In this document: positions 32,133 to 44,131 of the stretch, in pieces | Layout: every line of letters begins with the position of its first letter | Numbering within the stretch: position 1 is the first letter of the stretch | From: Gorsachius magnificus | Lineage: Eukaryota; Chordata; Aves; Pelecaniformes; Ardeidae | NCBI GenBank assembly: GCA_034008185.1 | Contig: CM067082.1 | Coordinates: 5,130,984 to 5,194,983, forward strand | Direction: 5' to 3' | DNA: 64,000 bases | Made by a program: the position numbers and the translations under genes | The notes under the pieces: model-generated | What the model was told of the DNA's origin: nothing | Seen by the model: the letters and a program-made list of their open reading frames with translations, nothing else | The model's database searches: none

Positions 32133-32180
32133 GTACGTATATATAAAAAAGTGTGTGTGTATATATATATAAAAAAAATA
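32133..32180. repeat. (TA)n/(GT)n mixed simple repeat
   Basis: Alternating TA and GT units with A runs, about 60 bp upstream of the LTR at 32240. Confidence 0.85.
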
Positions 32181-32239
32181 ATTGAACAGACTTGTCACCT
32201 CATGTGTGTCTGATGTATAGCAGTGGCACAATATGGTGT

Positions 32240-32821
32240 TTTCGTGGTTTCACCCCAGCCAGCAACTAAGCCCCACGCAGCCGCTTGCTCACGCCCCCTT
32301 TGTGGGATGGGGGATAGAATCAGAAGAGTAAAACTGAGAAAACTCGTGGGTTGAGGTAAAGACAGTTTAACAGGTAAAGCAAAAGCCATGCACACAAGCA
32401 AAGCAAGGAATTCTTTCACTGTTTCCCATCGGCGGGCAGGTGTTCAGCCATCTCCAGGAAAGCAGGGCTCCATCACAACTAACGGTTACTTGGGACGGCA
32501 AATGCTACCACTCTGAACGTCTTCCCCTTCCTCCTTCTTCCCCCAGCTTGATGTGCTGAGCATGACTTCATATGGTATGGAATACCCCTTTGGTCAGTTG
32601 GGGTCAGCTGTCCCAGCTGTGTTCCCTCCCAAGTTCTTGTGCACCCCCAGCCTCCTCACTGGTGGGGTGGGGTGAGAAGCAGAAAAGGCCTTGACTCTGT
32701 GCAAGCCCTGCTCAGCAATAACTAAAACATCCCTGTGTTATCAGCACTGTTTTCATCACAAATCCATACTGCATACTAGCTACTGTGGAGAAAATTAACT
32801 ATCCCAGCCAAGAGCAGCACA
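32240..32821 (-). mobile_element. Solo LTR, ERVL-like, short family, older copy
   Basis: The + strand runs from TTTCGTGGTTTCACCCCAGC (first G of the usual TGTCGTGG lost) to AGAGCAGCACA. It is flanked by the 5-bp duplication GGTGT at 32235-32239 and 32822-32826. It is more diverged than its neighbours: the ends, the ATT-rich part and the middle carry many changes, yet the TATGGTATGGAATA and GGTCAGTTGGGGTCAGCTGT blocks of the family are clear. It ends only 24 bp before the opposite-strand LTR at 32846. Confidence 0.87.
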
Positions 32822-32845
32822 GGTGTAAGAATTAGTATGTTAAAA

Positions 32846-33416
32846 TGTCCTGGTTTCGGCTGGGATAGAGTTAATTTTCTTCACAGAAGCTAGCATAGTG
32901 CTGTGTTTTGGATTTAGTTCCACAAGAATGTTGATAACACGCTGATGTTTTTAGTTGTTGCCAAGTAGTGCTCAGACTGCTCAAGGACTTTTTGAGCTTC
33001 TCCTACTCGGCCAGGTGCATAACAAGCTGGGAGTACAGCACAGCTAGGACCCAAACCGTCCAAAGAGCTATTCCATACCATAGAACGTCATGCTCGGGGG
33101 GGTTTAGTCGGTTGGTTGGTCGCGGGAAGAGTGATCGCGGCTCGGGGAGTGATTGCTGCTCGGGACGGGCTGGGCATCGGTCGGCGGGTGGTGAGCAATT
33201 GCATTGTGCATCATTCGTTTTGTATATTCTGTATATTTTGTTATCATTCTCATTATTACTATTATTATTATTTTCTCTTATTAAACTGTCTTTATCTCAG
33301 CCCTCGGCTCTAACCTTTTTCTCCTTCCCGATTCTCTCCCCCATCCCACTGAGGGAGGGGGGGAGTGAGCGAGCGGCTGCGTGGTGCTGAGTTGCCAGCC
33401 GGGTTAAACCACGACA
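32846..33416 (+). mobile_element. Solo LTR, ERVL-like, short family, young copy, sense to TRAPPC9
   Basis: It runs from TGTCCTGGTTTCGGCTGGGA to GTTAAACCACGACA and has a perfect 5-bp target-site duplication, TAAAA, at 32841-32845 and 33417-33421. It is almost identical (inverted) to 30905-31457. The sense-strand layout shows a GC-richer middle at 33090-33190, TATATT-type AT-rich text near 33223-33240, an (ATT)n run, an ATTAAA poly(A)-like signal at 33280-33285 and the conserved 3' part. It is the only near-complete LTR in the window oriented like TRAPPC9. A 140-codon open frame lies at 32968-33390. Confidence 0.94.
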
Positions 33417-36400
33417 TAAAAAAAGCCTGAATGTAAATGCTTTCTGACATATGTAACAAAAGACTTCTGAGATTGCATATGAAGTAGGAGGAAGCTTTGT
33501 AGAAGCCACTTAACTCTTACTCATCATGGTACCGTGAATTTTGCAGCTTTTCATCTATTTCTGTGTTTTCAGTTGTGTACTATAAAACTGCAGCATTGTT
33601 ACATGCTCCTGTTGCTGGGAGTTGTTTATCTCCAACACTTTTTCCTGCTTTTTTAAAAAACCTTTTTTAAATTCAAAATAGTAGCAGCAGGATAAAACTC
33701 TCTGGGCTCGTTTTATTCTTTTAAAATCTCTCTCTGGAATTGGTGTTTTCTGGAGACAATCTGGCTTATTAAATAGCTTCACTCAAACTGCTTTATTAAA
33801 AAGGTGCAATTTATTTTCCTGACATACATGTCTTTAAGACTATGTAGAAAGTGAAGATTGCTAAGAGAAAAAACACAATGCCTGTATGTGTTCATCTGTT
33901 TCAAATAATGATCTGCTTATCCTTGTGTTCCTTGAGTAACTCTGGTTCAGATCCTAATTCAATGAATTTATTCATTTTGAAGTGGAATAAATAAATGAGA
34001 CTGAGCAAACTAGCAACAGCAATAAAAGATTTAAACTCATTTGCATAGCACAAACTATAAAGACCAACAGGTTTTTTGAGCCATGTGTTATATGAAGGAG
34101 AACCAATGTAATGTGAATGCAGACTGATCCAAATTGTCTAGCATTATAAACAAAGCTGAAAGTCTTTCACACACGATTTACCTTTGTTCAGACTTGCGTG
34201 TTGATGAGGTACAGACAAAAACTCCAGCCAACACCATACCCAAATTCTTAGGTAAAACAGAAGATCAATCATTACAATAAAATGTTGCATTTCTTTATGA
34301 CAAAAGTTTCCTGTTCATTTGTATAAAGTCATTCATGAACAAAATGAAGTTTCTGAGCTTTAGCTCAAAATTCCTATCTTCAGAAAGTTACCTCTGATTT
34401 TTGACAAAGCCTGTTTGATCAATTGAGGGAAAAGATACAACTGTTCAAATGAAGACAAATTGCAAAGATTTGGTTCCAGAAGAGAGATTGCTTTGGGGAA
34501 GATGTACTTTAATTGGCAGTACAAAGGCATGAAGAATTTGTGCTGTATTTTTAAAAGTGAAGGTTTTTGTACTGAAGGAAGCTATTTTATGAGGTGCTAT
34601 ATTAACTATTTTACCAAAATTCAAGTACATTTAATATGACACTTAACAGACTCAATACTGCTCTCTTTAGCCTAAAGCCAAATGAAAGTGCTGGAATCAA
34701 GCTGCTACTGAAAGTAGCAGTTTATATGTAAAAAGAAATATCCAGGTTTAAAAGAGGATCATCCATGTACTTTGGTGAACTCCCTGTATGATGTCCATTG
34801 AGTACGACTGGATGCACTAAGAAAAGAAGAGTAAGATCTAGGAGTGATACCCAAGAAATGTTTTTTCAAAAGGACTGGAAAACTCAACTGTACGTTAGTT
34901 GAGAGAGCTGACATGTTTTCATCGTAAGTTTTCAGACAGTTGTCTAGTTTTTTAAACAATTAAACTGTCCTTTTCTCAAGCAAGAGTCTCTTCTCTTTGT
35001 AGCACTAGTGGAGGCATTGGAACTTGGAATCATGATAATCCTCTCTGGCCGAATTCCTGTGACATTGCCTAACAGTATATTGGGAAAAATGTCCCACAGA
35101 AATTAGCATGTTGTTCTCGCCACCTTTTGTCTCTGTGCGCTTCTTCTGCCCCAAATACAAAATCAGATGTGTGTAACAGTTACACCATTTTATCTGCAAA
35201 TTTTTACAAAGTCTGCTTCACTCAGAAGCAGCTTCACAGCAGTCCTTACCTTTTGGGGTTTTTTTGTTATGGAAGTTATCTATCCTTAATTCGCTCCACT
35301 TTATGTTAAGGTAGGTATTTCTTAACATGAAAAAATCATTAACATTGTTCAGTGGTTTACGTACTGATTTTGTATGTACAAAATATATTTTTGTAGTGTT
35401 CAAAGTATACAGACATCTGAAGTTCTCAGATACGGTGAAGAACTAGATACTGAAATTTTAATGGCATGTTTCTGAACTCTAACTTCAGCTATGTCAATTT
35501 TTCATGAGATTTTATCTAAAAATATTTTTGTGATAGCTGTGAGTTTCAAACTGACTGTGACTTAACGTGTACACATTTTATATAATTGTTAAGAATCTTA
35601 TAATAGAAGACAGTGATGTCTTTAGTCAATCTCTTCCCATTCTGTGTCTTTGTGGTGGTCATCTGAGGAGCAAAACCATTCTGCTTCTAACAGACAACTC
35701 TTCTATTTTTATTGAGGTTGAAAATATTATCTTCTTCCCCCTCCTGCCTGCAAGGCTACTAGTAAAGCTGATTTTTTTTTTTTCTTTCTTGTCAAATATG
35801 AGCTATTAGACAACAAATAACTGAATAATTTTGTTCTTTCTTCTTTATATGGATAGAGCCACTTTCTTTGATATTGTTCATGATGATCTGTTCATGAAGG
35901 TCTAGCGCTCTGGGTAGCATAGATTAACTATTTTCTTGTTGTTCCTGCTCTTTTCCATGTCAAACTGTGAATTTTATTAGTTTTAGTCTCCACTGTATTT
36001 CTTTAGAGGTTTATTTTGCTTGATTTCTCAAAGAAACAGGAATCATAATACGCTGTCTGCCGGTGCCTTTCTGGTTTCCCCATAAGAATAGCTTTTGAGT
36101 CTATTGACAAAACATGGTGTGGAGAACAGATCGGAGATGTTAATTTTGTTCCAGTTTCATGATACTTGTTTATACATTGGAAAGGTAGATGCTAATAGTG
36201 CCCTGAAGAGGGACAGAAAAAAAGACCATTAATTTTACTTGCTTTGGTTATTTTGTCATCTAGTTGGCCAGTCATCTTCCATGTGCTTCCTGACTAACTG
36301 ATGACCTAATGAATATAGGTAGGAGTCGGAAATGTAGCTGTTCAGGGCAGTATAAAAACATAGGTTTTGTGTTGAGCTTTCTTGCAGTAGAGAATATGGG

Positions 36401-37059
36401 AACGAAACCCCAGCATTCCTTGTGTTGCTTTCAGAGCAACTTGTTCAAGATCTCTGAGCAGTTTGCAGTTGTGCTTACTTGCTCCATGTATTTTTCGGAA
36501 AAAATCAGAGATGCTGTTTGTTTACAAAAACTGTAGAAAATGCTGCCATCTAATACCTATCAGACTTAATGTAATGGAAAACCAGGTGATGCTTGCCTGC
36601 AAATTAGAGCAGACCTGCTCTGTTCTGCTAAATTAAACAACCGAAATGCTGAATTAGTGGATTGATCATGCAAGTCTTGCTAAGGCACTTCACTTACAAC
36701 ATCAGCTTGCTACTGGTAGTGAGGAGTGATGTACTACCTATACAAATAGGATGCTTCTGAATCTATCCGAAACTAGAGCCCAGGGACTACCTGAAAGGTC
36801 ATGGAGACCTTTGCGTATGTGGTATAATCTAGTGATTAACTTCAGGGTAAAAAGATTGTAGTGGTTATTGTCTGTGAATACTCAATTTCTACTTCAGCTT
36901 TTGTGAGGGTCTTAATGTATTCTGTGGCCTTTTTGAAATTTTTAGTTGAAAGACTACACTGCGTCTCGATGGCAGCGTGATGCTGAAGATCTCCCTGGCA
37001 GCAGACACTGGCTTTTTTTTTCCTTCTCTAGTTGTAAAAGGGTTCACCAAGCAATTTTC

Positions 37060-37061
<2 letters not shown>

Positions 37062-37095
<34 letters not shown>
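37062..37095. repeat. Poly-T tract (34 T)
   Basis: The longest homopolymer in the window; no retrocopy was identified next to it. Confidence 0.9.
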
Positions 37096-37096
<1 letters not shown>

Positions 37097-39747
37097 TTGT
37101 GTGAAGGAAATACCTGTGTTTTTGGGTGCAGAAACTACTGTTTCTCTTGCTTTTTCTGCTATCACGCTGACTTTTCTATCTTGTTACATGTTACTAGTAA
37201 TTTATCAAGGAGATGTTTGACTGCTTCTGAGAGAGCTGGGTACCTTTGTGAACATTATTTGCTGTTTTCAAGGGGGAAGAAAAAGCTCAGCCAGCACAAA
37301 GAACCCCGGGCAATAGGTGTTTTTTTTTTTTTTTGTTAAAACTTTGATTCTGGGCTTATTACTAGGGGAAAATTGAAGTCAGAAGGCTTTTAGCTATTTG
37401 TTTCCCAACTTCCTTTTTCAAGACTTTAGAAAGTTGCATAAGGAAACAGAAAGTTGTTTGTGTTCCGGTGTAATCGGCAGGTCAGACACAAACTGTTCCC
37501 TTTCTTCATTCTACATTGTTGTAGGTTGTTCTGCAAGGGACACAATGACTTGATCAAAACAAGATCAAACAGTTGTTTGCCAGAGAACAAATTTATTTTT
37601 AATATTTGACTTCATTTTTAATGGGTAGTGACTGAGACTGAGCACAGATATTTTATATTTCTTAAAATATTAAAGAGCTGAAATGTACAGTTACAGCAAT
37701 TGGTGGTGTTCTGATTTTCTCCATTATCTGCCAAGGTGTGAAATGCTGTTTGTGTGATACTGTAAATCAGGGTTACTGAAGTGCTTAAAAATGTTAGTCT
37801 ATAACTGACTTTCTTTCCTGTCCTGGTCTGATTTTTCAATAGCTCCATTTTTGTGAAATACTGCTTCATGTTCTTGTGGAACCAGCAGGAAGAGTTTGCT
37901 TTTTCACATTTGATAGCTTTCCATCACAAATGGTTTCTAACTGTGCAACTGGAGCTTTCAGATTTTTGTTTTTGTTTTCATATTAGAAAAAGGTTTGAAG
38001 CAGCTTTGGGACAAAATCAATGTTCATTGCATTGACATGAAACAGTTAAGCGAAAAATTACCGAGAGTATTGGTGGACTTGCAAAATTTTCAGTTGTCAA
38101 AAGCAGCCAAAAAAAGGTAATTAAAACAATTTGGTGTGAAATGGGGCAATTGTACGATGAGGTTGTACTGAACAAACTGAGAAGTCTGCGCTCTGGTGGC
38201 AATACTGACTCGGGCTTTGTTCAGCTTTATTGGCTGCAGCCGTTCTGTGATCGTGATCTTTCAATGAGTCTGGAGAGAAACTGGAGGGGGAAAAAAAAAT
38301 CATGAACGTATTTATTCCAGATGAGAAAATAACCCATTATTTCTCAGTCAATAAATGAGTGTCTGTAGCACCTACACAAGGGTATCCTGTAGTGTTTCCA
38401 GCTGCAGTGCAGGCTTTTAAAGCTGTTGAGGTGAATTCACAGGTCAAAGGATCAAGTGGCGATCACTTTCCTGCTGACGTATACAAGCATGAAGACAGTA
38501 GGTGGGTAAAGACCTCCAAGAGTAGCTGTTTTCTATCTCTTCTTTGCAAAGAGAAAAATAAGTACCGGTGATAACTGTTTCAGTCACAGTCAGTCTACGG
38601 GTCAGGAGACTTAGTAGTTGAATAGATCCTCCCAGGAGGTCAGTGAAGTTTTGGATTGTGTCAAAACATGATGACAGCCAGGCAAATGCTAGGAAAATCC
38701 AAAGCTGTTTGAAAGTAGCAGTCTGTAGTAGGTTTTTGGTAACTATTAGGCTTTGCAAATTGGACTAAGTAAAGAAATTTTTATCATTCACTCATACCAC
38801 AGAGGTCAGGGAGCAGACGTGCTCAGTCAAGGGAGAAAGGCTCTAACATTTGCTATCAGAAGTGGCTCTCAGGCAAGATCATGCAGCTCTTGCTCTTTTA
38901 CATCATGAATGCTTGATATTGATGTAGATTCCTTTAGCATCTCAGCTGAGATGCAGTGCTAAGTAAAAAGTAATAGCCTGCTGGCTTGGCAGCAACATGT
39001 TTTAAACAGTATTTCATACAATATCAGCATAGAAAAATGTCTTGTTTTAGCCTTGTCTTCGCAGAAAGCATGCTGAGCTTCTACTGTGAAATAAAAATTG
39101 AGACTCTCAAATCTATAAACAAATTCTTTTTCTGAGTGGCAGCATGCTTTCTTTGAATACAATAATTGACAGTTTCACACTAGGAAATGAAAGGCAGTTC
39201 TTCAGAATGACAGACTTCCAGTTTCAAGCGGAATTAAGCACATACTGTAGTATTGGTTTCATCATTCTTAGTAGCTGTGATGCTTTCCACCTCAGTGGAT
39301 TCTACTTGTACTGTGTGCCCTTGCTCACATAATATGGCGAATAACAACCTAAATGCTGTAGCCTGAAATTTTTATGAAAACACACAGTCTCAAATCACTA
39401 CAACTTCTGACTGTGCTACACTGATCTGAGTGTATGTGTATGTCTAATAAATTGGGAACATTTTGGGGAACATTTCCTACACGCCAGTAAAATGTGGTAG
39501 GTGGCTCAAGGGACAGTTCAGTGAAATAGAGACACAAGGAAGGCAATTTGTCAGTTATGTGGCATTAATTTCATAGTGAAGGCGATCACAGTGAATGTTT
39601 ATTTGCTTTGAAAGAGTATGTACTTGTGGCCTAAGAAGCTTACAGACTAAGCTGGATTGATGCGGGCAGTGCAAACATCAGCGGATGTTTGTGCCTTTCA
39701 AAGCCCAAGATAGTGTCTTGGGCAGTAGCATGGTTTACAGGATATTT

Positions 39748-39979
39748 TTCTCACTCCTCCCTCTCACAGTTGCTATGCAGAATTTTTTACCCTTTCTTAA
39801 AAATGGTACCAGCTGCCACCACCATAGCTGACGGGCCCAGCTTTGGGCAGCAGTGGGTCTGTTTTGGAGTTGGCTGGGACTGGCTCTCCCCGACACGGAG
39901 CTACTCCTGGTCTCTTCTCACAAAGGTCACCCCCACAGCACTGCTGGCTACCAAAACCTTGCTGCATAAACCCAACCCA
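39748..39979 (-). mobile_element. LTR fragment, long (about 1090-bp) ERVL-like family
   Basis: The + strand text parallels the end of the LTRs at 59060 and 61389: TCTCACTCCTCCCTCTCACA, a T run with TTCTTAAA, then GCTGCCACCACCATAGCTGA, GGCAGCAGTGGGTCTG, CTACCAAAACCTTGCTGCAT and AAACCCAACCCA. It corresponds to the first part of the LTR in sense orientation (minus strand). It lacks the GC-rich middle and the other end, and is clearly older than the full copies. Confidence 0.8.
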
Positions 39980-40755
39980 CTACCCTAAGCAGTTCTTTTT
40001 GAAAGTGGTATTTACTGTCACCCTTCCCTTTTCTATTTTGTTTTATCGTTGAATGTTTTGATCTCTGAAGTATTTTCTAGAAACAGTTTAGTCATTGAAT
40101 AGTTACTTTATTGGTTGCACATACATGGAGGAATGTTCACTGTGCTTTCAAACAATATAGGCCTAAGACTTTTCAGCTATCTCATTCTCCCCTCTAAACA
40201 CACACTCTCGGGCTTATTTCTGTTTGCGGACTCCCATTTCATCAGAGAAATATAATTTGGTGTTCAAGCCATATATTTCCAAATAGACATTTTTTTCTGG
40301 AGACACAATTGTATACATTGTTGTAAATAATTGTTGGATAAAATTCATAAGCATTTATATACATTATTGAAAATAACTCAAATAACATATGTTTGTTTGA
40401 ATGTTCTTGTATTTTTAAGCGAAAAGAAAGAAAAATTTTCTTACCAGTTATTATGATTTAGTAGCGCGACATAGTACAAGTATTTTAAGAATTAGGTACT
40501 TTTAACACAAGGTAACATCAAAAGGAATTTGTTTCTCTTTGCCTTTGCTATTGTTTCAGCTAATGTTTCAGAACAGGGCTTGTTCACATGACAATGCTAT
40601 TATTAATAACCTTAACATGCTTGAGGCCAACTGTGTTGGATATGTAGATTTACTAGATAAATTGTAGAATTTTTTATCTTGACAATGAAAAAAAATAACA
40701 AAAAGCAGGTAGAGACTGACACTTTAAAAATTCTGAAAACTCCAGAAAACTGTCT

Positions 40756-40950
40756 TCACAGAATCACACAGATTCACAGAGTGGCAGGGGTTGGGAAAGG
40801 ACCTCCAGAGATCATCCAGTCCAACCCCCCTGCTCAAGCAGGGTCACCCAGAGCAGGTTGCACAGGACATCGTCCAGGCGGGCTTTGAATATCTCCGAGA
40901 AGGAGACTCCACAAGCCCCCCTGGGCAGCCTGGTCCAGTGCTCTTGTGTA
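40756..40950 (-). repeat. CR1 LINE 3' tail
   Basis: The + strand text CACAGAATCACACAGATTCA, then GGTTGGGAAAGGACCTCCAG, AGATCATCCAGTCCAACCCC and GTTGCACAGGACATCGTCCA is the reverse complement of a standard avian CR1 3' end. It is 5'-truncated after GCAGCCTGGTCCAGTGCTCT. It lies about 200 bp upstream of exon F, antisense to TRAPPC9. Confidence 0.9.
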
Positions 40951-41157
40951 AGGTCACTTAATTATATTTGATCCATCCATTAAGGCTTTTGGAGCAAAAC
41001 TCTAAGCATCATATGCAAAGATTAGTTGGCATTCCATTAGAGTTATTTTGTATAAATAAAAAAATAAAAATAAACCTTTATAATTTCATCTTAAACTTTT
41101 GTTCATATAAGCTAGAAGTAGTTTTAAAATTTTATTTTAAACAAATTTATTTTCTAG

Positions 41158-41284
41158 AAAAGAAAGACGTAACACAGAGTTTGGAAAGCTACACAGCAAA
41201 ATGCCCTGGTACAATGGAATTCATCACTCTTCCAGATGGTTTGAAGTTACCTCCTGTTCCATTCACCAAATTGCCTATTGTGAG
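41158..41284 (+). CDS. TRAPPC9: TRAPPC9 internal exon F ([20 protein letters not shown] segment)
   Basis: This 127-nt exon has acceptor TTTTCTAG before 41158 and donor GTAAGA at 41285. Two bases complete the glutamate codon from exon E, and the exon ends two bases into an arginine codon. It encodes [20 protein letters not shown], then [20 protein letters not shown] and IV, leading into the first beta-rich domains of TRAPPC9. It is clearly orthologous to human, with scattered conservative changes. CR1 3'-tail DNA ends about 200 bp upstream of the acceptor. Confidence 0.96.
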
Positions 41285-42089
41285 GTAAGACTCCAAAATA
41301 CAATCTTTAACTTTTCCTGAGTACCTGTCAAATTTTAAAGGATACTGGAAGGATGTAGTCTCAGTTTATGTAAGTTGTTCACAATAATGTGGAAAAATGT
41401 CAAAATGTCAAATTGTTTTGAGAAGTTCTTAGGCAAAAATAGAGCCTTTGAGCAGAAAATACTTTCTGTGGCCTTTAGTTTCAGAAGGAGAGAGTTTGTT
41501 TTTTTTTTTTTAAACTGTCATTCAAGAGTTTCTGATACCATCGAAGAAATGTATTTTGTAATTGCAGCTGAAATTTAAGTTAGATACCTGATCATACTGA
41601 AGGTCCACGAGTTGGATGCTGTCTCCATCCATGGAGCTTGGAACTCAGCTGGAACTGATGACTTTTGTAGCTGTTCCTTTCCAGATGCTGCATTTTGAAG
41701 CTGGCACCTTCACTGGCCTATTCTAAATCTATGTTCCTGTTTCTGCCAGTGTGCCAAGGCACATCATGCAGTCAGTCCAATGAATAATACCTTGTTTAGA
41801 TTAAAGCCTAGCATGAAGTATTAGAGACAGTCAGAGAGAGAGAGAAAACAGCCATAGGGCATCAATAATAAAAGGCAAGGCTAAAAGAAAGTCTTTGTCA
41901 AGAAATGTCTTTTTGAAGGAAAGATAATTGCTATCCAGAAAAAAATATGGTAGAAGTTATTGAAAAGAGTTCTTGTAGAGATTTGAGTTCTCAGTGGGAT
42001 GTCATCAAACATTTCATGAAGCAAGTGTTCCGGTATCACAAGTTGATAATAAAGTATTTAGCCAAAGAGTGAAAATTATATTTATTTTC

Positions 42090-43050
42090 TGATTACTTTT
42101 AGTCTCTAAAATGAAAATATTTTACTCTATGACCATTTTTCATGATACAATATAGTTTTACTGTGTTCTCACTAACTTCTTCAATTTTTGTTTTCATATT
42201 CAGTGAAGAAAGAACCTTGTCTATTTGTAGTGCATTTAACATGATAGGTCTGTTCACACTAACAATTTGTTGTGTGGGTGGTGCTTGCTTGAGTACAGGT
42301 TTGACTGGAGCATATGACTGTATGCGGTCAGATGGAATTGTATGCGGAATCAGAACGGTCACACCGTTGCCAGTAGTGTCCTGGAAACAGTCTTTTTTCT
42401 CCTGGTTGGACCAAGTACAAAGCTGTGTGCACACTGACTAGCCACCTGCATCACCCCGCTTTTAATGTGTACTCACAGGGGGAAAACGCATCTTCCCTGA
42501 GGTCTTCCAGCACTGTCCCCTCAGTGGATTCAGTTAGCACTGACAAATCATCTTGGATGACTTTGCAGATACCTACTTTGTGTTGCCTGTTCAGTGGTGC
42601 AGTGCATACTTTGGAGTTGCAGCTGGTATCAACTTCTTTGCTGGAAAACATGCAATGTGGACATGATCCCAAAACCTTAAGTGTTAGACCCAAAGCTACA
42701 TATTACAGTGGGAAAGTTATTTGAGTAATGTATTATCGCTGATCTTGGGGTTGATTTAGTTTCACAAAAAATTATGTATAGAGCTGAACTAGTTGTATTT
42801 GACTATCCTAGATCACATTTGCAGTCAAGACATGTAGGTAGTCACTTCCAGGTCTTTGTAACCTAATTTAGATATCTGCTTTAGGATGAGTTGAATTACT
42901 GGAGTATGGTGGACTGTACTGACTCATTTTCCATTGACCTTAAAGATGTCCAATGACAAGTTCATGTAACTGTGTCTGTGTGTTAGATGAGTTCTCTGGT
43001 TAAGTACATTATGAAGGCAGGTTCCCAGCTCAATACATGAAGGTGGCCGT
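42090..43050 (-). pseudogene. Possible processed pseudogene, parent not recognised
   Basis: On the minus strand two adjacent open frames read like one protein broken by a stop and frameshift. The first (42693-42451, 80 codons) contains SCPHCMFSSKEVDTSC and DDLSVLTESTEGTVLEDLRE. The second (42434-42099, 111 codons) contains PTQQIVSVNRPIMLNALQID and ENTVKLYCIMKNGHRVKYFH, and ends in a stop followed within about 25 bases by AATAAA. More decayed coding-like text (MENESVQYSPPYSSNSTHPK) extends upstream to about 43050. No introns are apparent. The composition is unlike a random open frame, but I cannot name the parent gene, and chance is not excluded. Confidence 0.35.
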
Positions 43051-43875
43051 GTCATGGAGGTACACTAAAACTAACCCAGATGAAGGACAAGCTCAAACAG
43101 GTTTATTTCACAAAACCTAACTATTACTTAACAGCTAAAAATTGCTGTTTGTGCTCCTCTCTCCCCTTCCCTCTCGTGTCTTTTGAAAGTTCTGTAAAAG
43201 CCATAGTGATAAAAATCCGTAATCCAACAAAATATTAGTTGCATCTAAATATAAAGCCTCCAGTTATATCTACACAGCAGACCTAGTGGATTGCAGACCT
43301 GTCCAGCTGGTTGGAAGACTGCAGTCCTGCAGCACAGCTGAGGTCTTTGAGCTAAATCATGTTAATTTTTGAGACATAAATTATAAATATGTGGAACTGT
43401 GTTTTTGATCAATGTTGAATAACCTAAGCTTATGATCTAATCCATGCTAGAGCCCTCTAGAAGCACACACATTTACTGATGATGACTTCTATTTACTGTT
43501 GGCATTTCATGGTCTACTAGTTTTTAATTCATTTAATGTGGGGTGATTATTTTGGATGCAGATTTCTTAATCAATTTACTGTCAAACACTGAAATGCCAC
43601 AGTGAAATCAGAACATAGTTGCACTGTTACCTTTTTCTCCTTCATACCTATAAAGCAATAGAAGGAGATTTGGCTTGGCAAAATCTTTATGTCCCATTTC
43701 TCATGTTAACTGGTATTTAATGTCTAGCTGTCCTTTATTTAAGTATGGTATTCTTTAGAGTCTTTGGGGTTTTTTTGTGTGTATCCTGTCTTTTAACTAG
43801 ATGCTTGGTCTATTATTGATGTGCTAAAAATGTAATATTTAAATATATTTTCTTTTACTCTTTTGAATTTTGGGA

Positions 43876-43942
43876 TTTTTTTTTTTTTTTTTTTTTGCTA
43901 TTTCAAATACTGTAAAGCAATCTGGATTTTTTTTTTTTTTTT
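43876..43942. repeat. Paired T runs (21 T and 16 T)
   Basis: Two homopolymer runs at 43876-43896 and 43927-43942, about 90 bp upstream of a CR1 tail. Confidence 0.85.
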
Positions 43943-44029
43943 CATGAAGATTTAGAAATCAAAAGCATGTTGGATTAGAAAGTATTCCATTATAGCATAC
44001 TATGAAATCATCATCTAGATCATCATCAC

Positions 44030-44131
44030 TTGATCTAGTTAGTGGTGTCCCTGCTTACTGCAGGGGGATTGGACTAGATGACCTCTAAAGGTTCCTTCCA
44101 ACCCAAAACATTCTATGATTCTATGATTTTC
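44030..44131 (+). repeat. CR1 LINE 3' tail
   Basis: GGTGTCCCTGCTTACTGCAG, GGGATTGGACTAGATGACCT, TTCCTTCCAACCC and the terminal ATTCTATGATTCTATGA identify a CR1 3' end with its typical short terminal repeats. It is heavily 5'-truncated. Confidence 0.92.
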
